DNA of 64,000 nucleotides from Asterias amurensis (GCF_032118995.1 NC_092656.1:23332965-23396964), one strand, 5' to 3'. Positions 45,236 through 60,700 are shown, counted from the stretch's first letter. Numbers and translations are program-made. The notes: a model not told the origin generated them from the sequence alone.

Positions 45236-45608
45236 TTAAAGGCACTGGACACGCTTGGTAATTACTAACAAATCTGGTTTAGCAAAAAACTTACATCAAT
45301 GAAGAGCTGTTATTAATATAAAACATTGTGAGAAACAACTCCCTCTGAAGTTAATTGTTTAGAGAAAATGTTGATTTCTCACTTAAATATTTGAATTTAA
45401 GCACATGAAGCCTTTCTCAGGTTTCTGAAAGCACACACATTTGTGCAACAATGTGTTTTTCCCTTTATTATTTTCTTGCAACTTCGATAAACAGTCAAGC
45501 CTAAATTTTCACAGATTTGTTATTTTTATGCACATACTGGGATAAACCAAATGAAACAATTTTTATTATGTCTTTTTACAATTACCAAACATGTCCAGTG
45601 CCTTTACT
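45236..45608. repeat. TTAA MITE, main family, next to NARS1 stop
   Basis: TTAAAGGCACTGGACACGCT to ATGTCCAGTGCCTTTAC. It begins about 110 bp past the NARS1 stop and supplies minus-strand AATAAA motifs. Confidence 0.8.
45562..45567 (-). promoter_or_regulatory. NARS1: Nearest poly(A) signal AATAAA, NARS1
   Basis: The first minus-strand AATAAA after the NARS1 stop, about 150 nt away. It lies inside a TTAA MITE (45236-45608), as does a second at 45464-45469. A third candidate is at 43720-43725. Confidence 0.35.
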
Positions 45609-45717
45609 AATCCGTCAACCAAATCCTAAATTTTGTAATACTTAAACTTGATTCAGCAGGCAACCTTCTTTTGTCACTTTTACTTTTAGACTTTGATAAA
45701 AAGTTCATATTGAAAAC

Positions 45718-48700
45718 TCATGGAGTACAGCGTTCAATGAAGCGAGGGTAGAAGCAAACATCGCGGATGTGTTGTCGATCCAGAATCCATGTTAAGAATC
45801 GTTCCAAGCCTAGACCGTAGCCGCCATGTGGGCATGTACCATACTTCCTCTGAAACAAGATCAGACAAGTAGGATTTGAAACTTAATATGGTGGAAATAC
45901 GATACGGAAAGGTTTGCGGTATCACCATGTTGGGGTGGTTCTGAAAAGAACCGTTGGTTTCAACTCAACGTTTCGATCAGTATGCTCTAATCGTCTTCTG
46001 ATCACACAAGAAAAACAACAAGTTGTACAAAGTACCCTATCCCTGGACTATTTCTCTGGAGTTTTCCTCCCAAATCTAAAACTGAAATCTTCCTTCTTTG
46101 TCTTATCTCCATGGGGTTCTTAGCTTGTATAGTGATTACAGGCATGCCACTCTTCCGCGGATCAAAAAAAAAAAAAAAAAAAAAAAAGTAAAAGTCTGGC
46201 TCTGTAGTGTTAATTGCTTGTTGTATAATGGGATGAGGGGGTAACCAGAAAAGTCCCCAATAGACCGTAATGAATATGACGTCACCATTCAAAAACCTGC
46301 CCTACAACATGGCGTCTGTGTGTGTTGGTGTTTGTGTATACGCGCCGGGAACGCTGCGTCTTGCATGCTTCATTGTTGTAAACTTTTACTCGCGGATACG
46401 GTTCGCCCTACAATATAACGACTGTCATAGCAACAAAGGGGGATTTGGTACGGTCTACACACCTAGCTTCAGTACGAGCAATCAATACAGACGATAGGAA
46501 AACTAAGGAGTTGCATGTCTATGATTAAGTTTACTTTCTAAGACTCCTTAGCTCCACAAATGAAATGAATAATGTAATGAAACACTGAGAGGATGAGAAT
46601 GGGCCTTACCTGATCAGTATACCAGTAGTATGGAGAGGGATCTATCTTTGCTGACTTGTAAGCTGCGATCAACTCTTCATAATCATAGATCCTCATCGAT
46701 CCACCAACCATTTCACCCACATTGGGCATCAAGACATCCACCTGTAGATATATAGAGAGAGAGGTCAGAGGTCAATTCAATGGACACCATGTCTTACTAT
46801 TCAATAGACCTTAGGCACATGATATCATATCAGTTGGGCGACCTCACCTAGAGGTCAACAAGCGGCCATGCATTGGCCAAACCTGTGCGCGGCACATCAT
46901 CGTCATCGTTTAACCTCTAGGATGGCGGGTAGATGGCGTCAATAAATAAGGTCTATATCATCCATTGTGGTTTTGAATGATGTTTGTTTTTGTTGGTTTC
47001 TGTTGCATCAAACAATGCTAAGAACAAATCTTGGAAAGAGGCTATGAGGGGAAACCATGGGAGAAGTTCACAGTGCATGGGGTTATACTTGTTTTGTTTT
47101 TTTAAACGCAGAGACTTTGATCGCAATCCACTGAAAAACAAGCCGAGGGTCTCTACAAAGCTCACTATGATCAACTCATGTACACTACACATCTTAGTGT
47201 AGGTCCCGACACCTGTGAATGCGGAGAGCGGCAGACCATGGATCATCTCCTTATCAGCAACTACTACTGATGACCTGGCTGAGGCCACCAACACTGCCCT
47301 TCAGTGTGCCAACTACTGGAGGGATAGCATTTGAGCAGCATGGACACAAGAAGAAGAAGTGATCTCCAAACATTCCAAATCGCCCCAAAACCCCAAGTTT
47401 TGTTTCTACTCCATTAAATCAGTCAGTCTTTGGCGCAGAGCATGTCTTTAGTGCATCTGAGAACTATGTGCCTTTCACCATAGAGGTACAGTCTGATGGA
47501 AGGAGCGTGTTATCTACCTGTTCTCGATAAATTTTGACAAGACTCCTAAACAAAACTTACAGATTCAGTGAGTCTCCTATCCTCTGGACATCTTTGCATG
47601 TAGAAGGATTTGATCTCGGCAGGGAATCGGCACAACAAGATTGGCTGGAATGAACAAATATTACATCAATAAAATACTCGACAAGTAATGAAATGATGAC
47701 CAAGGCAGGATCACATTGCAAAATTGGCTGACATAATTTGCTTTTGTGGTGCATTCTGCTCTACCAGCCAGGCTCCTAGTGGATGATACCCATGCCTTCA
47801 TCCTTATGGATTGTGAAGGGGGTAACCATGTTTCAGCCCAAGGAGTAGGTGGCAACATGCCCCTGGTGGCAGTAGCCCTCTCCTAATGCATTCTGCTCTA
47901 CCAGCCAGGGTCTAAGTGGATGATACCCATGCCTTCATCCTTATGGATTGTGAAGGGGGTAACCATGTTTCAGCCCCAGGAGTAGGTGGCAATATGCCCC
48001 TGGTGGCATTTGGGTTGAAAGCCCAAATCAATAAGTGTAGCCCTTCACCTTGAAGAGGCTGTCTGGCCATGTAATGTTGTGCAATCTGTCATTAAAAATA
48101 TAATAAAAAAATAATAAATCTATGTATTTGCCATAGTTAGGTGTTTTATGTTCTATGGGACAGTCTGTAGTTAATTAATGCAGGCAACCGGAATTGGAAT
48201 AATGTTTAATTCTCAACAAACCTCATTGATCTGGTCCGTCATCTTCCGTTCAGGGGCTTCTGGGATATCCTAATCAAAAACAAAATAAAACTTGTTACAA
48301 TACACAACAGCACAGGCCTATAGTATGTTAAAGGAACATTACAGAATTGGTAAGAAAAAAACTTTTCTAAGATCACAGAAATCTTCAGTCTAGTAATGAT
48401 AGTAGAAAACATACTGTTCCTTGAAATGTCTGTGTCTGAAATGTTATATTTGATGATAAATAAATAAAACAAACTTCCGGTCAATCAGTGAGCGTTTTAT
48501 TCTTTCTTTTTTCAAATCGATGCAAAATGTGTAATAAGTTTTCACTATATTTTATCCCTACAGTAAGAAAACATTTTGATAAATGCTAGACTCAGATTTG
48601 AAGCAAAGAATTTAGGTTCTCACCTCCCCAAACTCGTAGAAACTACCGTCATCTTTCCTAATGTCATGTTCCTTTAGGTAAGTGATTGCTTCACTGTAGT

Positions 48701-51700
48701 CCATACGACGGAAAGGCCGCTTTGGTGGCTTGAAATTCTGTTAAACAGCAAAGATAAAACACTCTTCAAAGACAGTCGACACTATTGGTAATTGTCAACG
48801 ACCAGTCTTCTCACTTGGTAAATATCAACATGTACATAAAGTAACAAACCTGTGAAAATTTGAGCTTGATTGGTCGTCGGAGTTGCGAGATAACAATGAA
48901 AGAAAAACACGCCCTTGTCACACGAAGTTGTGTGCTTTTATATGATTTCGAGACCTCAAATTCTAAACTTGAGGTCTCGAAATCAAATTCGTGGAAAACT
49001 ACTTCTTTCCCAAATATTACGTCACTTCAGAGAAAGTTGTGTCTCATAATGTTTTATACTATCAACCTCTCCCCATTACTTGTTACCAGGTGAGGTTTTA
49101 TGCTGATAATTATTTTGAGTAATTACCAATAGTGTCCACTGCCTTTAAAGGGAAGGTACACACAGAGGGAGCCGTTTCTCACAATGTTTTATACTATCAA
49201 CCTCTCCCCATTACTCGTTACCAAGAAAGGTTTAATGCTAGTAAATATTTGGAGTAATTACCAATAGTGTCCACTGCCTTTAAAGAGTTTGCATTTGGTA
49301 ATTACTCTAAAAATTAATGGCAATACAAACATACTGGTTAGAAGCCTACAACAACTTTTGCAAGTAAAAAAAAGGCATTTTGAGAAAGATTTCACTTCAA
49401 AGTACATGTAATGTGGTGATGCAAAAATATCAGTTTAATGAACGAAAGTTTGGATCTGAGAAGCATTACTGATTGTGTATTTCTATCATGGATTATTCTT
49501 CCTGCGTTGACATAATTATTCGCTCCAAATAATTTGTGATATCTCAAAAACACGACCATGACCTTTGGAAATGAAATGTTCACATGTTAACTTTATTTTT
49601 AAATTTTGTTTTTCATGCAAGTTCGTCCAAACAAGGCTAAAAGCCACTATAGGGTAAGGGCTACATGGAAGAAAACATAGAAACGTAGTAACTAGTGCTG
49701 GGCGAATAGTGAAATTTTGTTATTCGGATACCGCTGACCAACTATCCGAAATTAACCGGATATTCGAATAGTTTTTTTTCGCCGCTAGAGGGCGCTATAA
49801 AAAAAATTAAAATAAAAAAATATAAAAAAATCTTTTTTTTTTGTCGCTAGAGGGCGCTGTTCGTTTGTGAATGAGATCTTCTGGGCGGATTGATATTAGT
49901 TTTAGACAGTGTCACTCGGTTCATTCATAAAAATGACCGGATCTAATTTAAAGATGGCGATTTGCTTTTTCTTTTGATCGTGGATGACTCTACGTGAAGG
50001 AAAACTTTTGTAATCTTTGAACAAATTACGTCAGAAATGTCATTGTTTTGACTCTTCACGGAGGTGAGCATAGTTAAATACTTAATTTATGCTGTTTTAT
50101 GCTGTCTTAATAGAAGTTTCATTAGGATTCAGACAAAACATTCATGTCAGTTGTCGCCCGACGTCCGCGGATATTCGGATATTAAAGAATATCTGGTTAC
50201 TTGGTTGTAATTACAGAACTATCCGGTTTATAAATAGCTATTCGCGCCCTATGCGGATATCCGGTTAAGAAAAAAAAGGCATTCGCGGTTACGGATAGGA
50301 AAACCTATTCGCCATTAACCGGATATTCGAATAATTCGCCCAGGCCTAGTAGTAACTCAGTGGAGCTGAAGGTAGGAATTGATATTCCTCTTAAAAGATG
50401 GAAGATCATAGGATGAAGGGAAACATGCACCAGGCAAGGAGTTCCAAAGAGATGCAGTACTGTGTACATCTACATTCATGTAGGACTAAAACAATAGAGT
50501 CCTCATTTTGTCATACTGTCTGTTTGTTTGTTTGTTTGTTTGTTTGTTTGTTTGTTTGTTTGTTTGTTTGTTTGTTTGTTTATAGAGTCCTCATTTTGTC
50601 ATACTGTTTGTTTGTTTGTTTGTTTGTTTGTTTGTTTGTTTGTTTGTTTGTTTGTTTGTTTAATTTCACGGTCTCGTAAATATTATAGAGGGCCCCATTC
50701 AAAATGTCTATTTAAACAAGGCCCTGGAACGGCAGAAACAGAGGTCTTACTGGGTTGAATTCCATGATAAGGGGTCCGATAGGTGATGCTAACGCCCTGT
50801 CCACCACATCGCATATAAGGTCCTCTAGACTGTTAAGTAGATCATCAAACGTTATGAAAGGGCACTCCCCTTCGATATGGGTATACCTGAATGAAGAAAC
50901 ATGGAAAAGTTTAACAGTTAAAAGTCAAATCAAAATGGCATTTTGGATTGGGCAAACAACTTAAATATATGACAGTCAGTTTGTTCAAACATAGATGAAG
51001 GACCATGGAAATGTGTACCAGTTTAAGGTCAAACCAAAATGGCAGTTTTGATTTGGCAAACAACTTAAATATGAAGCTCAGTCTTTTCACACATTGATAA
51101 AGAACCACGGAAATGTTGACCTGTTAAAGGTCAAACCAAAATGGTAGATTTTATTTGGCAAATAACTTAAATATGTAAATCATTTGGTCAAATATATATC
51201 AGTCAGTTTGCTTGTACTATGGGAATATTAACATGCTATAGGTGAAATAAAAAAGGTAGTGAATACCACAAGAATTCTAAAATATGAAAACTTTTGACTT
51301 ACTCGGCCAGATGACGTCTAGTGCGAGACATTTCGGCACGGTAAGACTGCGAGACGCAAAATACATCCCCTAATGACGGCAAAGCGGTCTCCAAATACAG
51401 CTGAGATGACTGGGTAAGGTATGCCTAAAGATCAGTGACAAAAAGGGACAAAGTTCAGACACATGTACAGGGGTCGATTTAACAAAAATAGTCCTAACTT
51501 AGGCTTAGTTCAAGAAGTTATCAAAAACTTAAGGCTAGTGGTAAGCTAGAGCTGATTTTGGGGGTTGAACAAAGAGTTGACTAGAGTGTGATTCGAACCA
51601 ATGACCTCCGGATTATTGTGCCGGCGCTCATCCAACTAGCCCTACATTGGTGGTCTCCCTATTTTGTCAGTATCTTTGTTAGGGGGTGAAGAATTAGAGC

Positions 51701-54700
51701 TGTTATTGACCTAACAGGGTACTATGCAATGAAAGTTGCATGGGTAATAAATATCAAGACATCTTACTTGCTCTCCAAAGAAGTCAAATTTGAAGAGAGT
51801 GGATCCTCCTTCACATTGGGTCTGTACCATGGTTGGTGGACAAATCTGAAGAAAAGAACAAACAGTCGTGGGTAAATTTTAACAAATTGTAATTTTTGTA
51901 GTTTTCACTTATTGTTATAAAGGCCTAAATAGTTTTCTTGTTTGTGGATAATAAGTGAATTGAATGAAAATGAATGAAGAAATGACATTAGCCAGCACAA
52001 AGTATAATAAAAGCATCATCAAATTCATTTTGTTTATAAAAACAAACTTTATAAAAACCACTGTAGTATATAGGATTTGAGGCATTGCATGGTGAGGTAT
52101 CAATGTATATTTGGTTTGTGGTAACACCATGTGTGTATCTACTTGCCAGGTAGAGTTGTTCTTAGGGAACTGTATTGCTTTATTTCAGAACTGACTCCGC
52201 GTCAGTACAGTTAATTACGATCCTATAAGCTAAAGTAGTAGTCCAGTCTAATTTCTATACCATCCGCCCTGGTAATAGTTAAAAGCAGGACAGTTCTTTT
52301 CAGAACTGAGAAGTCTCCCGAACCACTGTAGTGTTATAAAAAGTAAAAGCTAAAGTCCTGCAGCCGATTTCACGAAACTTTACGCGAATTCATAAGTCCA
52401 CTTGCGCAACGTTTATGGCGTAAGTTGCGTAATCGGCTGCTGAATCTCATTTCTGCTATGTGATTCTTTGTTTTTGCTGTTGTCTTATTATATTACTGGC
52501 CAGTTATAAAGAGCACTGTTATAAAAACTTGAAAAATCTCCGCCCGCTGTATAGGGCTAACTCAAATGCATCCTCACGTTGAATTAACCACCATTTTGAA
52601 AAGTAAACGTGAGGAAAGTGTACCTTAAAGCAATCGCACAACATTGGTAAACAGTATTGTCCAAAGGCCCACACTTCGTGTATCACAACTTATATCTAAA
52701 ATAACAAATTGGAGTCATCGGAGTCGGGAGAAAATAACAGGAAAACCGACCCTTGTTTCCGCACATTTCGCCGTGTCATTACAAGTGTTTAAAATAAATC
52801 CGTTATTCTCCATATCGAGAATTGATCATTATTTTAATATTTTCTCAAAAAGTAAAGCATTTCATGGAATAATATTTCAAGGGAAGTCTTTCACCATTAC
52901 CTTCTGTAAACCCTGTAAGTTATTTGTAAATCTGTGAACTTTTAATTTTTGTTCTGTTCAGAAAGTGCCCAATGGCTTTAAAATAGTCCACTACACATAT
53001 CTGGTACATACCTCATTGTATCCTTTGCTGAAGTAATGTTCCCTAAAACTGAAAACAGAAACAACAACTAAAATAATCAAACAGATAAACATCAAAGTTG
53101 TCAGTTTATTAAAACGTATACCTCTAGGACCCAAACCGCAAGTATTGCGCGTATTTGAAACTAGTTACCCATTAAAGTGCGCAAGTTTGTTTCCTTTACA
53201 CATTGATACAACATGCGTGGGAGCAAATTGGTTAAACAAATCTTCAAAGACTGGCACGGTCTTTTACATGAACTTCCAAATATCTCAGAACATGAACAAA
53301 TTAAAATCAGAAAGGACGCTCCAGTCAAAGCCATATAATCGTACGCTGCTGTGTAGCATGGGATCACTTAAGTTTACGATACAACCTGGGAAGCAGCAGC
53401 CAAGGGAGCACCTTAAGGGGATGGGACTTTTTAATTCAGATATCAAATAATAAACCACAAGGCCAACCGACTGGGTAAACTATAAATGATTTAGGTGCAG
53501 GGTAAGATGAAAAACATAAAGTTCATTTAAACTTACCACTGTGTAAGCCTTGATCTGACTTTCATGATCTTTGTGAGCTGAAATATCATCAAAAGCAAGA
53601 AAGACATAAACATACAAATTAAGCCGACTCAAATTCCTATTTGATATAAATTTTGTTCCCATTGGGTTGAGTTGATAGTTTCTAGTTATCAATAGTGGAC
53701 TGAGAATCAATATTCTGTCACTCAGTGCCAGTGTTGACATTGGGGGGGGGGCTCCCCCTGCCACACATCAATACATCTCCCCTGGGTCTAGGGTCCTACT
53801 TCTTCCCCATGGTCTATCACCCTATGTACCACTCAGTCTCTCACCTTTTCTCCTCGCATCATCATGTGACGTTGGTCCAGCTGAACATCAATTAGAGAGT
53901 TCTACATCAAGAAATAACAATAACAAATCAAAATAACTAAAGGCTATTTACAAATAACTCAAATAAAAGATTAAAATCGGCAAAGGCCTCACTTTTCCAA
54001 ACTTGTGACTACTAAGAACACTTCAGTATTCAAGACCCCGATAAGATTGAGATAACTGAAAACTGAAAATTAAAAAATTTGAATAGAGCAAGGCCAAGAA
54101 ATATTCTGTTCAGCGATCATCCAGCTTGAGAGCATTTTTTCCTCCGTTAAACATTTCATGAACATTGGTTCAAAATCTTAATTGTCAACTCAAATGTAAT
54201 TTTTCTCAAAAAAAGAGAAACTCTACAGAGAAGTATTTTCTGATCACATTTATCAACTTAGCTTCCAGCAATCTTTGAATGATGTGTGTTTTTGAAATTC
54301 GACCATGACACTAAACAGAAAGTGAATACTAAAAACTAGTAATAGATATGCATGGTCAATGTTCTTTATATTGTTATGTCAGGGCTGGCGGCACAGCAAT
54401 GGCAGGGTGTAGCGCATTGCGCACATGGATCGGTCTATAGATAAAACTGACACATTCCTTTGGGCCCCACCAATTTCTTACCTCGTTGATAAGACTGTCT
54501 GCACCACCTGCTGGTGATGAACCAATCAGCTCCCAGTAGTCACATGACAGCTCATGACCTCCAGGGGCCTGGTCAGAGTTAAGAAACAAAACCGACAATG
54601 AAAATAATGACAGATGGTTATTTTAAGTCAGATGTTTGCACAAATATGTCAGTGCTTTTTGACGAATTAAAAGGAAAGGACAACAAGATTTAAAACTTGC

Positions 54701-57700
54701 AATAAATTCTTCATATTTTTAAAACTTTTTCTAGAAAAAAGTTTTTCCCCAAAACCATATTGTCCATTGTTCAACTACGGCCGACAGTTGCCATGCCTAA
54801 GTGGAGTAATTATCCCAACTTGTATCTATTCACTTGTCCTAACTATATTTGGGCTGTTTGAACTATAATCGGGGCATTTCCTTCATAACAGCTGCATGAC
54901 ATTGACAGCATAGCCATAGTATAACAACAAAAGATATAGTTCCAACTTCCTGCGAATGATTCGTGCATGAAGTGCAAAGTGAATTTCACATCACAACTAT
55001 GTTTTTCGCTGCGAATGTTTCATGAATAGTTGAGCTGTGCCCAACTCTTTTGAATTGTTTGTTGCACATTTCTGAAATAAAAAGTTGCGTCACATTCACA
55101 TTCGCATGAAGTGTGAACCGGCATAACCAGGCTGTTAACCACTGAACTGCTGTGATAATGGCGCGCTGTAAGCACAAACTTCCACTGTAAGCAACAGGAT
55201 GAGTTTGAGCACCGTATAGTGCCATCAACAAAACCATCCTTATTGTGTTGAACAGAGGTTTTCAACATACATACTTTTGCTCCTTTCTTTGTTATTTTGA
55301 ACTGTTCTTGTATCATGACGAGCGCCTAGAGCGTCAAGAGCCCCTTGTTGGCAAATACCAAGGCTATACAAGACTCCATAATTATCATTCTTATAGACCC
55401 CTTGTTATACGTGCAGAGTATGTACATGTGCCTATCCTGGGTGTCATTTTGGGTGTCAAAATCATATAAAAACATGCACAAAAGAGTCCACACCCAAAAT
55501 TACGCACACCTTGTTTGGAGGCTAGCTCCCCCTTGTTAAACGCGAAACGCTACAGGTACGCCATGGTCTTGCGCACATTTTTACGCACACAGAAGCTAGT
55601 GTCCGATGATCTGCCTCCTTTTTGAGAGTGTGACATCATATGCAATGGGTCTTTACGATTCTCTACTCCAACATCTTTTGACTTACCTCTTTGCCCTCAG
55701 GTAGAACCTTGATGACTCCATACAATGCTACTGTGCTCTCAGTGTAGAGTGTAAGGGCCTCATATGTGTGGCACTGTAGACAAGATAATAAAGTTACTTA
55801 TACCCATTGATACACAGATTTGATCACACAATATACACACATGGTCCTACCAATTTGATTTCTAGAATTTGATTTCTAGACCTCAGATTTAGAACTTTAG
55901 GTCTCAAAATCAAGCATCTTGTGTGACAAGGGTGTTTTTTCTTTCATAGTTATCACGCAACTTCGATGAACAATTGAGCTCAAATTTTCACAGGTTTGCT
56001 ATTTATGCATATGTCGAGATACACAAAGTGAAAAGACTGGTCTTTGACAATTACCAATAGTGTCCAGTGTCTTTAACACATAATAATTTGAGTTTTTTAT
56101 TTTTAAATGTATATATTCTTTTTTTTTGCTACAAACTATCTCTGCCACGTCTGGAAAGGTTATTAGCTTTTCATAAAAGTTTGTAATCAACATCGCAAAT
56201 GAGGTAAACACGATTTCCCCAATTACTGCATGCTAAAGTAACCAATGGCAGTCATGTAGTATGTAACAGGTTGGGGTGTTGCAGGGTATAAATGTATTCA
56301 TTTGTAAGCCATGTCCATGCATGTCTCTCCGACCAGGGAAATTACTTTTAAATTTAGCCATTTTGGAAAGCACAAGATCACTGCTCATTGTTTTCAAATC
56401 TCTAAATGGGCAAGCACCTGCTTACATCCAAGACATGCTCAACATCTACAAATCAACTTTTGTAGAAACAAACTATCAAACTATTTGTAGATGCTTTCTA
56501 CAAACCATCTCGCAACCTTCGCTCTGCAAACAGATATCCTCTTCAAGATATCAAGTCTAATCGCACCTGGGGGGACAGATCTTTTTCTGTTGCAGCACCT
56601 CATCTCTGGAATCAACTACCTCTTCACATCAAAACATCCACTTCCATTCACATCTCTCAAAACACACCTCAAGTCAATAGATCCGTTCTTTTGTATTTAA
56701 TCTGTTCTTTGTTATTTTTGTTAGAATTTTCTCTGTTATAGCGCCCTGAGCACTTTTGTGAATTTGTGCGCTCTATAAGACCTCGTTATTATTATTATTA
56801 TTAATGAAGAAATAGATGGAAATTTAACAGGTGGAAATGATACATACCAGTTTGTCATTTAGTACACACTGGATGAGACCTGTTCCATCTCTAAGGACAA
56901 TAAACATGAGGTTCTTGCCTTGAAAGAAAGAGAAGACAAAAGTTTATCAACCAAGCTTCAATGACAACTACATCAACATCCCTCTACTTGGGTGAATTTC
57001 ATAGAACTGCTTAAGCAGCAAATATAGTTCGTAGTTAATAGTTCAACTTATTTCCACTCAATCATTTAAATTAACAAAATATAATATTACATGAGAAGAA
57101 AAGTTAATAGATTAGGCAAGCTTGTTGGACGGAGAACCCAAAATAGCTTAACAATGTTCTGCTAAGCAGATATGAGCAGGAGAGGATACCAGTCACAATT
57201 TGTACCGTGGTTGTTTGCCTGGTGCCTTTATTTCGGTAAATGCAATTTTGTTATGCTCAGCTACTTTTTGTGCTTAAGCAGCTCTATGAAATTGAGCCCT
57301 GGCACTTCCAAAGTGCATCAATACAGTAGGTCGACAAATCCACAGCAGCCTTTAGGTGTTCCAATCTTTACCAGAGTTCAAAGGTTTTACTATTGATTAG
57401 AGAATTCACAAATCAAAACAGTTTGATTCAAGCAATTGGATTGAAACTAAATTGACAGCTCCGTACAAATAAAGATGTCAGCTTTATTTAGGTATTAAAA
57501 TCGTTCTTATAAAATAGTAAGTCTTTAAGGATGAAGGCAACTTTTATTTAACCTGTACCTTGCCTACGAAGACGATGGACCCAGCCTTGTATTTTGACTC
57601 GTTGATCACGATGTGCTGTTCCATCTTTAACCAGAATCTGGATATAAAGATGATCAGGGGATTATTATCACACTTTGAATAGATATCCAACTGAGAAGAG

Positions 57701-60700
57701 ATTAAGCGGAACGCAACCAAAAACTATAGTTGGGTTGCAATAGGCGTCATCGGCCACAACATTTGATGAGTTGTGCACGCGTGAAGAGCTACCATTGGCC
57801 GAGAGTCACGTACGTTTCACGAGTCCATTTAGTTTTGCGCATGCGCGAACTTTGTTGCATTGAAAAAGGTCAACAAACCGTCATGAATATGCAAGAACAT
57901 TGCTCTTCTAAAGCCAATCATGTATCGGTGTTGTGACCTATGTACATCAGTTAGGATGATTGATACATACTTTTGACCTCTTTCACTTGTTATAAATCTT
58001 ATTTAAACTTAAAAATACTAATATGTTAGTGGAAATTTCATAGTTACAAAAAACCCATACGGTACACCCCAATACACGAATACGCTAAATATAGGATTAC
58101 TGAGGCATATATTTACAAATTGGAAGTTTTCTCGACCAAAAATGTATTTCTAATTTGTTGCAGAGGCTATTCAACGACTATTTCATGTACAACAAGTATT
58201 GCTCGAAATATTTTTTTTAGAGTTGCATGCTCTCGAAGTTTGACATAATTTCCCAATCCGTTTTGTGTGCTAATTATTGTCTGCTCCAAAAATCGTCATA
58301 AAAATTTTAAAAATAATTCGAGTAAAAGGAACAATCGATACAATAAGGTAAAAGTGTTTGTTCTTATATTGTGCTATAAAGCTCTGACATGAAAACTTTA
58401 GAAATAAAGTTATACGTCTGCAAATGTTGACATTTTGTCGTCCTAAATTACGTATGATTTAGCACAGCATAGCAACCGTAATGTCATGAGATTTTATTCA
58501 GCACGACAGATTTATCCTCAATTTACTTTTTTAACAGTATTTAAATATAATTTTAAACAAACTAAATTTACAAGAATGCGTGACACTTTTGAAAAACAGT
58601 GTTAAAAATGAACTGAAAGTCCATTGTTTACACGTGCGTGGCTTGGGTTGTCATGATCAAACAGTCGTCACTCGCAGCGGTAACAAACTCGCGCATGCGC
58701 AAAGCTGGAAAACAAAGTGACTGCATGTTGAATGGGGCTGGAACGTACGTGGAGTCACTTTTCAATTGTTTTACATCAAATATGGCGGACGATGATGCGT
58801 ATTCTATTCTTGTTCAGCACCATGATCTCCCTGTAAAAGCGCTTTATAACTAGTTATTATTATTCACAAAGGAGAAAGCAAGCCTGCACCGCACGTTCAC
58901 AAATGAATTCTGTAGTGTTCAATAGTCAACTCCAAAATTTAAGTAGGACTTCTTTAAACTCATAAGGCTATTACCATCAACAGGAAATGAGAAACTAACC
59001 TTAGATGCCTTTGGGAGGTCAGGATCTTCAGACAACTTGATCTTTTTAGCTTCTTCCAGATTCTTCTCTCTCCTTTCTTGATCCTCTGCCTAAAAAAATC
59101 AAAAATAAAACCTCTGTTATTAAAGTTGATTAAACATTCAACATGCCCAAAAAAAATATCGTTTCAGGACAAACAGGACAAAGCCTAGATTTGACCCAAC
59201 AGTCCTTGGTCGTCTGAATACACTGCATGCATCCAACGCGGCTTTTTTCAACCACTATGTTGTGCGCCCTCACTTGCCAGGAAAGTGCCAATCAACTCTG
59301 CTGGATTTGCAATGGCCCATCAAGAAACTTATTCTACATAAAAGACACATACCTCTTTCTTTTCCTTCTCTTCGTTCTTCTTCTGCTCTCGAGTGAATAT
59401 CTTGGAAACCTTCTTACGCTGGGCATTAGAAACTTCCTCCCATGTCTAAGATTGAAAAACAAACATATCCACCGTCACCATACTACATTAAAACCTATTC
59501 TCTCCGATACCTGCCTAGATCTTGCACTGCGAGAAGTTCCCTTCAAGACTTTTCTTTATTTGGGGTAACTCGCCCCTGGTGGCAGTTGATTTGCAGTGTA
59601 ATGTTTTGTTTCCCTGTAAAAAATAAAAGGGGATTTGCCTACGGGAGCAAGTGTCAAGCCAGAGCTGTGAATCCACACTCTGCTGATCAGAAACACGAAC
59701 TTAAGTTTGACTCTTAACCGCTCAGCCATGACACACCATGAAACTGCTTGCAAACTTTAACCAAACCAGAAGAAGTGCAACAGCCACTGTGTGTCTTTAA
59801 GAAAAAGACTGTTAAGGCTTAAACTTCAAGATACTTTGTTATTGACCTCACCTGACCTTCGACCTTGGAGTCACACATAAACATCGGAAAGGGCTCTTTA
59901 CCAGCAACTTGCATTGCCTGGAGATAAAAAATTAAAATCAACAACAAACGATAGTCAAGATTGTTAGTTAATCTATTTTTTTATATACAATAAATGTATT
60001 TTTTCTGAGAGACGGAATATAAAATTAAATGTTTCATGACATCTTTTGGGTAGGAAAGATTTCAGAATGTTAATGACTCTAAAAAGAACATCACCGATTT
60101 CAACCTTAAATTTCTAGGGGTTATGGCCGTGGTATGCCTAAAACATTGAGTTATATAAGAACTAGAGGTCGCACTGGTGATACTGCTTGCACAAACGCGA
60201 CGGGACCGCAAGACAAGCGCGCCATTCTGTACGCGCGTTGAATATAAAATACAAGTTTGAGTTTTTTGTTGAATAATATCGCGATGCTGTTTGTTCAACT
60301 TACAAAATGGCCGCACAAACACACGCTGTGAGATGGCTGTTTTGTCAACTTAGGAAATGGCCGCCTGCGCGAATGCCGGGGTGCGTATATAGGCCAGTGC
60401 GCCCTCTAGTTCTTATATATAACTCTATGGCCTAAAATCACATGGAGGCCTTGGAGGCCATGCCCTTCATTGCCCCTGATCTTGCCCTGGTGCCCTAGTA
60501 AGACTTTCCCATAGACTTAACATTTTACGATGAAAGTGCCCTTTGCCCATTCAAAGGTGAAATTCCATGCCTTCATGCACATTGCCAAATACATTCAAAT
60601 AACAATTGTTCACTGAAAACCCAATTGTTTATATTCTGCTCAAACAAAGAAGTGACCTAAACAATGCATCAGTTCATTTTTACTGATTACCAATTTGATG

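Noticed and set aside
57730-57936. Small ORF in a CG-rich patch
   Set aside because: No recognisable similarity, lies in NARS1 intron 5, and the length is expected by chance.
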